Shown here in pieces: positions 6,993 to 12,375 of a DNA stretch of 12,375 bases (position 1 is the stretch's first letter; every line of letters starts with the position of its first letter). The notes under the pieces were generated by a model. The model was given only the letters and a program-made list of their open reading frames with translations, was not told the DNA's origin and did not search any database. The stretch is from 13-2-20CM-66-19 sp036273735 (GTDB lineage Bacteria > Pseudomonadota > Gammaproteobacteria > Steroidobacterales > Steroidobacteraceae), in assembly GCA_036273735.1 (NCBI GenBank), contig DASUHA010000156.1:1-12375 (forward strand). Direction: 5' to 3'. Both the position numbers and the translations under genes were made by a program.

Positions 6993-7018
6993 GCGCGGGT
7001 TGCTGCTTGCCCGCGCGA
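6991..7018 (+). other. GC-rich hairpin in the hpaF operon leader
   Basis: TCGCGCGGG (6991-6999) pairs with CCCGCGCGA (7010-7018), a perfect 9-bp stem with a 10-base loop, just after the predicted transcription start. No T-run follows, so it is not an obvious terminator. It may stabilise the 5' end of the mRNA. It ends 12 bases before the ribosome site GGAGG (7031-7035). Confidence 0.45.
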
Positions 7019-7039
7019 CTGCGCATCTGAGGAGGGCCG

Positions 7040-7453
7040 ATGGCCCACATCGTGATCGAATATTCCGCGGGCCTGCGCGATCGGCTCGAGCTGCCTGCAC
7101 TTCTCTCGGCCGTGCATCAGGCCGCTCTCGAGACCGGGGTCTTTCCGATTGGCGGCCTCCGCACGCGCGCCTATGAGGTGCAACACTACGTCATCGCCGA
7201 CGGTCATCCGGACAACGGCTTCGTGCACCTGAGCCTCAAGGTCGGCCACGGCCGAGACGTCCAAATGCGCAAACGCGCGTGCGAAACGATCTTCGGGGCG
7301 GCATGCCGGCACCTCGCGCCGATCTACGAGTCACAGCCGCTCGCGATCTCCCTGGAGATGCAGGAAATCGATCCGGTGCTCACGTTCAAGAAGAACAATC
7401 TGCACGAGCAGGTGAAGAAGCGTCAGAGCCGGCCCGAAGGGGTGTCGCGGTGA
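7040..7453 (+). CDS. hpaF: 5-carboxymethyl-2-hydroxymuconate isomerase
   Basis: HpaF isomerises 5-carboxymethyl-2-hydroxymuconate in the homoprotocatechuate (3,4-dihydroxyphenylacetate) meta-cleavage pathway. The 137-residue protein matches the E. coli enzyme along its length: ETGVFPIGGLRTRAY at 31-45, FVHLSLKVGHGRD at 61-73, SLEMQEIDPVLTFKKNNLH at 104-122. It has about 12 extra basic residues at the C-terminus. In the known enzyme the mature N-terminal residue is a catalytic Pro, as in the 4-oxalocrotonate tautomerase superfamily; here codon 2 is GCC, so the protein starts Met-Ala-His. Start and reading frame are firm, with GGAGG four bases before the ATG. The activity may be weakened, changed or rely on a different base. 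It is the first gene of the operon, and its stop codon overlaps the hpaE GTG start. Confidence 0.9.
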   Translation: MAHIVIEYSAGLRDRLELPALLSAVHQAALETGVFPIGGLRTRAYEVQHYVIADGHPDNGFVHLSLKVGHGRDVQMRKRACETIFGAACRHLAPIYESQPLAISLEMQEIDPVLTFKKNNLHEQVKKRQSRPEGVSR

Positions 7454-9018
7454 ATTCCAACTCGCGAACGCGGGGCTCAGAGGGCGCAGCGACGGAGCCC
7501 CGCAATGCTCTCGAGTCGAATCGGGCCAAGGCCGACGGCTTCCTCGGCCGATTCGGCAAGGAGCCGCTCGGTCACTTCATCGGCGGCCGGCACGAGCGCG
7601 GCACCGGCAAGGAGCTTCTCGACAATATCTCGCCCATCGATGAGCGGGTGATCAATCAGATCGTCTCAGGCGATGAGCGCGATGTTGATGCGGCCGCGAA
7701 AGCCGCAGCCGCGGCATTTCCCGCATGGCGATCCAAGAGTGGTGAGGAGCGGCGCACCATCCTACACGAGGTTGCGGATGCGATCGAAGCGCGTCGCGAG
7801 GAGATTGCGCTCATCGAGTGCGTCGACACGGGTCAGGTGTTGCGTTTCATGAGTGGTGCGGCCCTGCGAGCCGCGGAGAATTTCCGTTTCTTCGCCGACC
7901 GGGCGCCGGCGGCGGCGGACGGCCTCGCCCTGCCGGCGGCTCAGCACGTGAATTACACAGTGCGCCAGCCCATCGGCCCCGTCGCTGTGATCACGCCGTG
8001 GAATACGCCCTTCATGCTATCGACGTGGAAGATCGCTCCAGCGCTCGCCGCGGGCTGTACGGTGGTACACAAGCCGGCGGAATGGAGCCCTCTCACGGCG
8101 ATGTTGCTCGCAGAGATCATGACCGAGGCCGGTGTGCCGCCAGGGGTCATCAACGTGGTGAATGGTGTCGGGGAGCGAGCGGGGAAGCTCCTGACCGAGC
8201 ATACGGCCATCCGGGCGACCGCCTTCATCGGGGAGTCGAAGACCGGGAGTCTCATCATGAGTCAGGGCGCGCCCACGCTGAAGCGCGTTCACCTCGAGCT
8301 CGGGGGCAAGAACCCCGTCGTCGTATTCGACGATGCAGACCTGGATCGGGCGCTCGATGCGGTCGTCTTCATGATCTACAGCCTCAATGGCGAGCGCTGC
8401 ACCTCCTCGAGCCGTCTGCTGGTGCAGCGCTCGATCCACGATCGCTTCGTGTCGGGGGTGGCCGAGCGGGTGGCCCGTCTGAAGGTGGGACACCCGCTCG
8501 ATCCGGCAAGCGAGGTCGGGCCGCTGATCCATGCACGCCATCTCGACAAGGTGATGAGCTACTTCAACATCGCGCGCGAGGACGGCGCGGAGGTTCGTGT
8601 GGGAGGACAGCGCATCGAAGCACTCAAGCCGGGCCTCTACGTCCAGCCGACGCTCTTTGCAAACGCCACCAACGATATGCGTGTGGCGCGAGAGGAGATC
8701 TTCGGTCCGGTACTGACTGCCATTGCATTCGAAGACGAGGCTGAGGCGTTGCGTATCGCGAACGAGACCCCGTATGGCCTCACGGCGTATGTATGGACCG
8801 ACGATAGCGGGCGCGCTCTGCGCATGGCGCACAACCTCGATGCCGGGATGGTCTGGGTGAATTCCGAGAACAACCGTCACCTGCCGACGCCCTTCGGCGG
8901 CATGAAGGCGAGTGGAATCGGCCGCGACGGCGGCGACTACAGCTTCGATTTCTACATGGAGACCAAGAACATCTGCCTCGCATTCGGCACGCATCGCGTG
9001 CCGAAGCTCGGTGCGTGA
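7450..9018 (+). CDS. hpaE: 5-carboxymethyl-2-hydroxymuconate semialdehyde dehydrogenase
   Basis: HpaE oxidises the ring-cleavage semialdehyde to 5-carboxymethyl-2-hydroxymuconate with NAD+. All ALDH residues are present: Asn185 in TPWNTPF, Glu283 in LELGGKNP, Cys317 in LNGERCTSSSR and Glu416 in EEIFGP. NGERCT, MVWVNSENNRHLPTPFGG and GRDGGDYSFDFYMETKN are typical of HpaE and not of general ALDHs. The GTG start at 7450 overlaps the hpaF stop (GTGA) and has AAGGGG at 7437-7442, seven bases upstream. This gives 522 residues, about 35 more than E. coli HpaE; the extra length is a Ser/Arg/Glu-rich N-terminal tail (1-38) before GHFIGGRH. A shorter internal start cannot be excluded. The frame continues upstream to 7279 through hpaF, but that part is only a shadow. 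Confidence 0.94.
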   Translation: MNSNSRTRGSEGAATEPRNALESNRAKADGFLGRFGKEPLGHFIGGRHERGTGKELLDNISPIDERVINQIVSGDERDVDAAAKAAAAAFPAWRSKSGEERRTILHEVADAIEARREEIALIECVDTGQVLRFMSGAALRAAENFRFFADRAPAAADGLALPAAQHVNYTVRQPIGPVAVITPWNTPFMLSTWKIAPALAAGCTVVHKPAEWSPLTAMLLAEIMTEAGVPPGVINVVNGVGERAGKLLTEHTAIRATAFIGESKTGSLIMSQGAPTLKRVHLELGGKNPVVVFDDADLDRALDAVVFMIYSLNGERCTSSSRLLVQRSIHDRFVSGVAERVARLKVGHPLDPASEVGPLIHARHLDKVMSYFNIAREDGAEVRVGGQRIEALKPGLYVQPTLFANATNDMRVAREEIFGPVLTAIAFEDEAEALRIANETPYGLTAYVWTDDSGRALRMAHNLDAGMVWVNSENNRHLPTPFGGMKASGIGRDGGDYSFDFYMETKNICLAFGTHRVPKLGA

Positions 9019-9032
9019 GCGCCCGCCCTGAC

Positions 9033-9038
9033 AGGAGA
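9033..9038 (+). promoter_or_regulatory. Ribosome binding site deciding the start of the DapA-family gene
   Basis: AGGAGA lies six bases before the GTG at 9045. It makes that codon more likely than the GTG at 9015, which overlaps the hpaE stop codon but has no Shine-Dalgarno of its own at the usual distance. Confidence 0.65.
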
Positions 9039-9044
9039 ATCCGC

Positions 9045-9953
9045 GTGAACTCCCGCCTCGACCGCCTCAAAGGCTCCATACCGCCCCTCGTCACGCCATT
9101 TCGCAACGGCGCCGTCGACTACCAGGGTTACGCGCGGCTCGTCGAGTTCGAGATCAGCAATGGCTCGCACGGGATCCTGGTCAACGGAACGACAGCCGAG
9201 CCGTCCACCCTCTCCGTGGCGGAGCGAAATCGCCTCGTCGACATTGGCGTCGAGGTCGCCGGCGGACGCATACCCGTGGTTGCCGCGACCGGCTCCCAGT
9301 CGCTCGAGGAGACTCGCGAGTTGTCTGAGCACGCCGCCAAGGCCGGCGCCGACGCGCTCCTCATCATCACTCCGTACTATATCCGGCCGCCACAGCGTGG
9401 CCTCGTTGCCTATTTTCTCGAGCTAGCCAAGTGTACCGACCTGCCGTGGATGGTCTATCACATCCCAGGGCGCACCGCGGTCAACGTAACCATCGATACG
9501 CTGAAGGAGCTGCGCGCGAAATCTCCCAGCTTCGTCGGTATGAAGCATGCGGTGAATGACCTTGCGTTGGTTTCCGAGTGCCACGCCGTGCTCGGTCCGC
9601 AGTTCAGGATCTTCGTCGGCCTCGAAGAGCTCAGCTTCCCGATGATGGCGGTCGGCGCCTGTGGTCTCATGAACGCCGTCGGCAATCTGCGCCCGCGCGT
9701 GCTGTCGGATCTGTGCGAGGCCGTGTGGCGCGGAGACCTGGCGACGGCGCAGGGTCTGCATCACCGACTCTTCGAGATCAACCAGGCGGTCTTCTTCGAT
9801 ACCAATCCGATTCCGATGAAGTACATGATGCGCCGCCTCGGCATTCTGGAAACCAACGAGCACCGCCTGCCCATGATGCCCGCGACGGCCGAGCTCGAGC
9901 GTCGCCTCGATGGTGTGCTGCGCCGTGCGGGGCTCCTCGAGGAGCAGCCTTGA
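9045..9953 (+). CDS. DapA/N-acetylneuraminate lyase family class I aldolase
   Basis: The 302-residue protein is a DHDPS/NAL superfamily TIM barrel that uses a Schiff-base lysine with pyruvate-like substrates. NGTTAEPSTL at 47-56 matches the pyruvate loop (usual GTTGE, here Ala for Gly). TPYYIRPPQRGL at 109-120 supplies the second-subunit Tyr. YHIPGRTAVN at 138-147 supplies Tyr138 and Arg143. The catalytic Lys167 is in GMKHAVND, where true DapA has KEATG. FDTNPIPMKYMMRRLG at 251-266 is a common family signature. Being inside an hpa operon, it is unlikely to make lysine. A role as pyruvate aldolase cleaving 4-hydroxy-2-oxo-heptanedioate, the job of HpaI elsewhere, is a reasonable inference but not shown. 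The GTG start at 9045 has AGGAGA six bases upstream; GTG at 9015 would overlap the hpaE stop. The stop codon overlaps the next start (TTGA). Confidence 0.88.
   Translation: MNSRLDRLKGSIPPLVTPFRNGAVDYQGYARLVEFEISNGSHGILVNGTTAEPSTLSVAERNRLVDIGVEVAGGRIPVVAATGSQSLEETRELSEHAAKAGADALLIITPYYIRPPQRGLVAYFLELAKCTDLPWMVYHIPGRTAVNVTIDTLKELRAKSPSFVGMKHAVNDLALVSECHAVLGPQFRIFVGLEELSFPMMAVGACGLMNAVGNLRPRVLSDLCEAVWRGDLATAQGLHHRLFEINQAVFFDTNPIPMKYMMRRLGILETNEHRLPMMPATAELERRLDGVLRRAGLLEEQP
9939..9944 (+). promoter_or_regulatory. Ribosome binding site deciding the TTG start of hpaG
   Basis: GAGGAG is five bases before TTG at 9950. That TTG overlaps the preceding stop codon and yields an MRLVNFR start, the usual N-terminus of this family. 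Confidence 0.6.
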
Positions 9954-10810
9954 GATTGGTGAACTTCCGGTCGGAGGGTCGCAGCGCCTGCGGTGTGCTC
10001 GGACCGCGAGGCCTCATCGACCTGGGCGCCCGGCTCGGCGAGCCGGCCGGCAATATCCTGGCGCTGTTGCGTGCGGGCCTTATCGAACGAGCACGAGAGG
10101 TGGCCGAGCGCGAGCCCTGCGATTACGCGGCGGGTGAAGTGCAGCTGCTCAATCCCGCGGGACGCGACACGCGCTATTTCTGCATCGGAGTGAACTACCC
10201 GGAGCGGAACGAGGAGTACAAGGACGGCAGCGAGAGGCCCAAATATCCCAGCATCTTCATGCGCTCGCATACATCCTTCGCGGCCCCGGGTGAGCCGATC
10301 GTCCGGCCCAGGGAGTCCATGCAGCTCGATTACGAGGGTGAGGTGGTGGTCGTCCTCGGCCGGGGAGGGCGGCGTATCCCGCGCGAGAGCGCTCTGACTC
10401 ATGTCTGTGGCTACAGCTGCGCCAACGAGGGCTCGGTCCGCGACTGGCTGCGGCATTCGAAATTCAACGTGACTCAGGGCAAGAACTTCGACCGCTCGGG
10501 ATCGATCGGCCCTTGTATCGTGACCGCAGATGAGGCCGGTGCGGCGCCCCTCAGAGTGACTACACGAGTCAATGGCGAGGTTCGGCAGGACGATACGACC
10601 GATCGGATGATCTTCCCGATTCCGTATCTCATTAGCTACCTATCGGCGTTCTGCACGCTGGAAGTCGGGGACGTCATACTGACCGGTACGCCGAGCGGCG
10701 CCGGAGCGCGTATGGACCCACCGCGTTATCTGGTGCCCGGCGACATCGTCGAAGTCGACGTTTCCCGGGTGGGCGCGCTGCGCAACCGAGTGATCGATGA
10801 TGATGGCTAA
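9950..10810 (+). CDS. hpaG: HpaG-type FAH family enzyme (2-oxo-hept-3-ene-1,7-dioate forming decarboxylase/isomerase)
   Basis: This 286-residue FAH-family protein fits the HpaG role: decarboxylation of 5-oxo-pent-3-ene-1,2,5-tricarboxylate and isomerisation to 2-oxo-hept-3-ene-1,7-dioate. It has one FAH domain, whereas E. coli HpaG is a fused two-domain protein. Visible motifs are FCIGVNYPERNEEY at 77-90, the metal E-x-E at Glu129/Glu131 in YEGEVVVVLG, QGKNFDRSGSIGP at 176-188 and DVILTGTPSGAG at 241-252. The third ligand, normally Asp in N-D-x-S-x-R-D, is Glu160 here (ANEGSVRDW). The TTG start overlaps the preceding stop and has GAGGAG five bases upstream. Translation would start MRLVNFR, as in relatives. 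A general 2-keto-4-pentenoate hydratase-like activity is an alternative. The 3' end overlaps hpaR by 14 bases. Confidence 0.85.
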   Translation: MRLVNFRSEGRSACGVLGPRGLIDLGARLGEPAGNILALLRAGLIERAREVAEREPCDYAAGEVQLLNPAGRDTRYFCIGVNYPERNEEYKDGSERPKYPSIFMRSHTSFAAPGEPIVRPRESMQLDYEGEVVVVLGRGGRRIPRESALTHVCGYSCANEGSVRDWLRHSKFNVTQGKNFDRSGSIGPCIVTADEAGAAPLRVTTRVNGEVRQDDTTDRMIFPIPYLISYLSAFCTLEVGDVILTGTPSGAGARMDPPRYLVPGDIVEVDVSRVGALRNRVIDDDG

Positions 10811-11318
10811 GCGCTCGGTGAGCGTTGCGGAGCGGGCGCTTCCCATCCGCCCCTTCTCGGAGTCTTTGCCGATGGCGCTGCTCAGGACCCGAGAGGCGGT
10901 GATGCGCCTCTTCCGTCCGGGCTTGCGCAGGCACGGCGTGACCGAGCAGCAATGGCGAGTCCTGCGAGCGCTCGCGCACTCGGGCCCCCTGGAGATCACC
11001 GAGCTGGCCGAGGCCACCTTCCTCCTGGCGCCGAGCCTGTCGCGCATCCTGCCCGATCTCGAGAAACGCCAGCTCATCACCCGGCAGCAGGTGGATAGCG
11101 ACCTGCGGCGGTATGTGGTGAGCCTGGAGGCGAAGGGGCTACGCCTCATCGGCATGCATGCGCCATACTCGGAGCAGATGTACGCTCAGATCGCGAGGCG
11201 CTTCGGCACGGAGCGAATCGCGCAGCTCCTGGGCCTCCTCGAGGCGCTCGAGTCCTCGCTCGGGGAGATCCCGCAGGAGCAGGCTCCGAACCGGCGCCGG
11301 AGGAGCTCCTCGCGATGA
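10797..11318 (+). CDS. hpaR: MarR-family repressor HpaR
   Basis: HpaR is the MarR-family repressor of the homoprotocatechuate operon in E. coli and relatives. This 173-residue protein shares the core pattern: SLPMALLRTREAVMRLFRP at 23-41, GVTEQQWRVLRAL at 47-59, then the winged helix with TFLLAPSLSRILPDLEKRQLITR at 74-96 and RRYVVSL at 104-110. An N-terminal segment of about 20 residues precedes the part matching E. coli HpaR, and the C-terminus is a short Arg/Ser-rich tail. Three ATG codons in a row (10797, 10800, 10803) could each start it; all lie within the end of hpaG, and there is no strong Shine-Dalgarno, so translation probably depends on hpaG. It likely binds the dyad at 6967-6992 and represses the operon it belongs to, with a ring compound as inducer (inferred). 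The stop overlaps the next start (ATGA). Confidence 0.9.
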   Translation: MMMAKRSVSVAERALPIRPFSESLPMALLRTREAVMRLFRPGLRRHGVTEQQWRVLRALAHSGPLEITELAEATFLLAPSLSRILPDLEKRQLITRQQVDSDLRRYVVSLEAKGLRLIGMHAPYSEQMYAQIARRFGTERIAQLLGLLEALESSLGEIPQEQAPNRRRRSSSR

Positions 11319-11620
11319 GCCTCTACTACACGCAGAAGCTGCTCTTCCAGCTCAATCGCGATCCGGCCACGCGCCGGCGCCTCGAAGCGGACCTCGAGGG
11401 GTTGCTCGCCGAGTACGAGCTCACCGACGAAGAGCGCCGCGCCATTCGCGAGCCCGACGTCGGCCTGCTCTATGTCATGGGCGTGAATGGGCAGATTCTC
11501 ATGCACTATGCGGCGCTGCGCGGCTACGAATGGAGCGCCTACATCGAGGCCATGCGGGCGGGCGAGCGCAAATACGGTCCGGTGCGGACCGGCTTGTATT
11601 CGCGGGCGGACGCCAGATGA
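11315..11620 (+). CDS. LigA-like small subunit of an extradiol dioxygenase
   Basis: This 101-residue, all-helical-looking protein resembles the alpha subunit (LigA domain) of protocatechuate 4,5-dioxygenase: LNRDPATRRRLEADL at 13-27, YELTDEERRAIREPDVGLL at 34-52, then MGVNGQILMHYAALRGY at 55-71. In LigAB the alpha chain caps the active site of the catalytic beta chain. The LigB-like gene begins 31 bases downstream, so a heteromer is very likely. The ATG overlaps the hpaR stop, with a GGAGGAG about eight bases upstream. It ends in a short Arg-rich tail. No metal ligands are expected in this subunit. Confidence 0.87.
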   Translation: MSLYYTQKLLFQLNRDPATRRRLEADLEGLLAEYELTDEERRAIREPDVGLLYVMGVNGQILMHYAALRGYEWSAYIEAMRAGERKYGPVRTGLYSRADAR

Positions 11621-11651
11621 GGATCGCACCCCGTCTGCCGGAGGTCGACAC

Positions 11652-12375
11652 ATGAGTCTGGTCTTTGCCGGCGTCTGCAGTCATGCGCCCGGCATCACGG
11701 GCCGCAGCGAACGCGCCGATCCAACCGTACGGGAGCCGTTTTACGCGGCGCTCGAGCGGATGCGGCAGGCACTCGAGGCCACGCGGCCGGATGTGTTGGT
11801 GGTCATCGGCGCGGAGCACTTCGCCAACTTCTTCATGAACAACATGCCCGCGATCTGCGTCGGCATGGCCGAGCACTACGAGGGACCGATAGAGGATGAG
11901 GCATGGCTGCGCATCGAGCGGCGGCGCGTGCCGGGGACACCGGAGCTCTCGCGTGAGCTCATCCAGGACGTGATGGCGGACATCGACCTCGCCTATGCCC
12001 AGGAGTGGAAGTTCGATCATGGCATCATGGTGCCGCTGCATTTCCTGACGCCGCGATTCGACGTGCCGGTCATCCCCGTCAACATCAACTGTCAGGGTCC
12101 GCCGCTCACGCCGCTTCACAGGGCTTGGGCCTTTGGTGAGGCGCTGCGGCGGGCGGCCGATTCGGTGCCGCAGCGCATCGCTCTCGTCGGTACCGGCGGC
12201 ATCTCGCATTGGCCGGCCACGCCGGACTCGGGCAAGATCAACGAAGCCTGGGATCGAGAGCTGCTGGATCGCTGGCAGCGCAATGACAAGGCCGCCCTGC
12301 TCTCCTATTCGGACCGGGAGACCTATCGCGAAGCCGGTCAGGGGGGCTTTGAAATCCGAACCTTCATCAGTGTGG
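11652..12375 (+). CDS. LigB-like class III extradiol dioxygenase catalytic subunit, 3'-truncated by window edge
   Basis: The frame is open from ATG 11652 (GGAGG at 11640-11644, seven bases upstream) to the end of the window; 241 residues are visible and about 40 or more are missing. It matches LigB, the Fe(II) beta chain of protocatechuate 4,5-dioxygenase. The iron ligands are His11 (CSHAPG), His56 (AEHFANFF) and Glu234 (GGFEIRTF). Second-shell His123 (FDHGIMVPLHFL) and His186 (GTGGISHWP) are also in place, as is KINEAWD at 195-201. All these residues argue for an active extradiol ring-opening enzyme. The substrate is not read from the sequence: the operon points to homoprotocatechuate or a similar carboxyalkyl catechol, while the family includes protocatechuate, gallate and methylgallate enzymes. 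No HpaD-type sequence is seen in the window. Confidence 0.9.
   Translation, partial: MSLVFAGVCSHAPGITGRSERADPTVREPFYAALERMRQALEATRPDVLVVIGAEHFANFFMNNMPAICVGMAEHYEGPIEDEAWLRIERRRVPGTPELSRELIQDVMADIDLAYAQEWKFDHGIMVPLHFLTPRFDVPVIPVNINCQGPPLTPLHRAWAFGEALRRAADSVPQRIALVGTGGISHWPATPDSGKINEAWDRELLDRWQRNDKAALLSYSDRETYREAGQGGFEIRTFISV

Noticed and set aside
7279..7449. Upstream extension of hpaE through hpaF
   Set aside because: The extra 57 residues lie within hpaF in another frame and do not look like an ALDH N-terminus. GTG 7450 has a ribosome site and overlaps the hpaF stop.
8017..8994. 325-residue minus-strand frame opposite hpaE
   Set aside because: Antisense shadow; hpaE on the other strand has all ALDH catalytic residues.
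9578..9949. Upstream extension of hpaG inside the DapA-family gene
   Set aside because: Residues before 9950 are Arg-rich and out of frame with the aldolase. TTG 9950 gives the family-typical N-terminus with a good Shine-Dalgarno.
11158..11655. Plus-strand frame overlapping hpaR end, the LigA-like gene and the LigB-like start
   Set aside because: Arg/Ser/Ala-rich out-of-frame translation crossing three better-supported genes.
11652..12375. LigB-like gene as a truncated pseudogene
   Set aside because: It is cut only by the window edge; the frame is intact and the metal ligands are all present up to that point.

Overview
The window is GC-rich bacterial DNA with tightly packed genes, frequent GTG/TTG starts and 4-base start/stop overlaps. 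Gene content (a homoprotocatechuate-type ring-cleavage operon, a LigAB-type dioxygenase, a cupin/AraC regulator) suggests an aerobic aromatic-degrading proteobacterium, probably beta- or gamma-. Base composition and gene content alone do not fix the genus. I see no tRNA, rRNA, CRISPR array or insertion sequence.

Left part (1-5819): the 3' end of a pepsin-like aspartic protease with two DTG motifs, cut by the window edge; an SDR oxidoreductase; a small ABM-type protein on the minus strand whose 3' end overlaps the SDR gene; a cupin/AraC regulator (minus) divergent from a SAM-dependent methyltransferase (plus), with nested inverted repeats between them; and an NAD(P)-dependent aldehyde dehydrogenase. 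These look like peripheral catabolic or accessory genes. Their substrates cannot be read from the sequence.

Middle (5858-7039): a 347-residue fumarylacetoacetate-hydrolase (FAH) family enzyme on the minus strand faces the main operon. The 138-bp divergent spacer holds a near-consensus sigma70 promoter (TTGACA, 16 bp, TATTAT). A 26-bp interrupted dyad with a perfect 12-bp core covers its -10 box and predicted start, a good candidate operator for the MarR-type HpaR encoded in the same operon.

Right part (7040-12375): a seven-gene plus-strand operon: hpaF (isomerase), hpaE (semialdehyde dehydrogenase), a DapA/N-acetylneuraminate-lyase family aldolase, hpaG-like FAH enzyme, hpaR (MarR repressor), a LigA-like small subunit and a LigB-like extradiol dioxygenase that runs off the window. 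Most junctions overlap, implying translational coupling. The logic is homoprotocatechuate meta-cleavage: ring opening, oxidation of the semialdehyde (HpaE), isomerisation (HpaF), decarboxylation/isomerisation (HpaG), then aldol cleavage. Three things are unusual. The ring-cleaving enzyme next to hpaR is a protocatechuate 4,5-dioxygenase (LigAB) type rather than HpaD. A class I DapA-type enzyme sits where an aldolase is needed and no HpaI is seen. Two enzymes carry substitutions at family catalytic positions: HpaF has Ala in place of the N-terminal Pro, and HpaG has Glu in place of the third metal-binding Asp. Together these suggest a variant meta-cleavage pathway, perhaps for homoprotocatechuate or a related carboxyalkyl catechol. 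HpaBC, HpaD, HpaH and HpaI are not in the window and could lie downstream.
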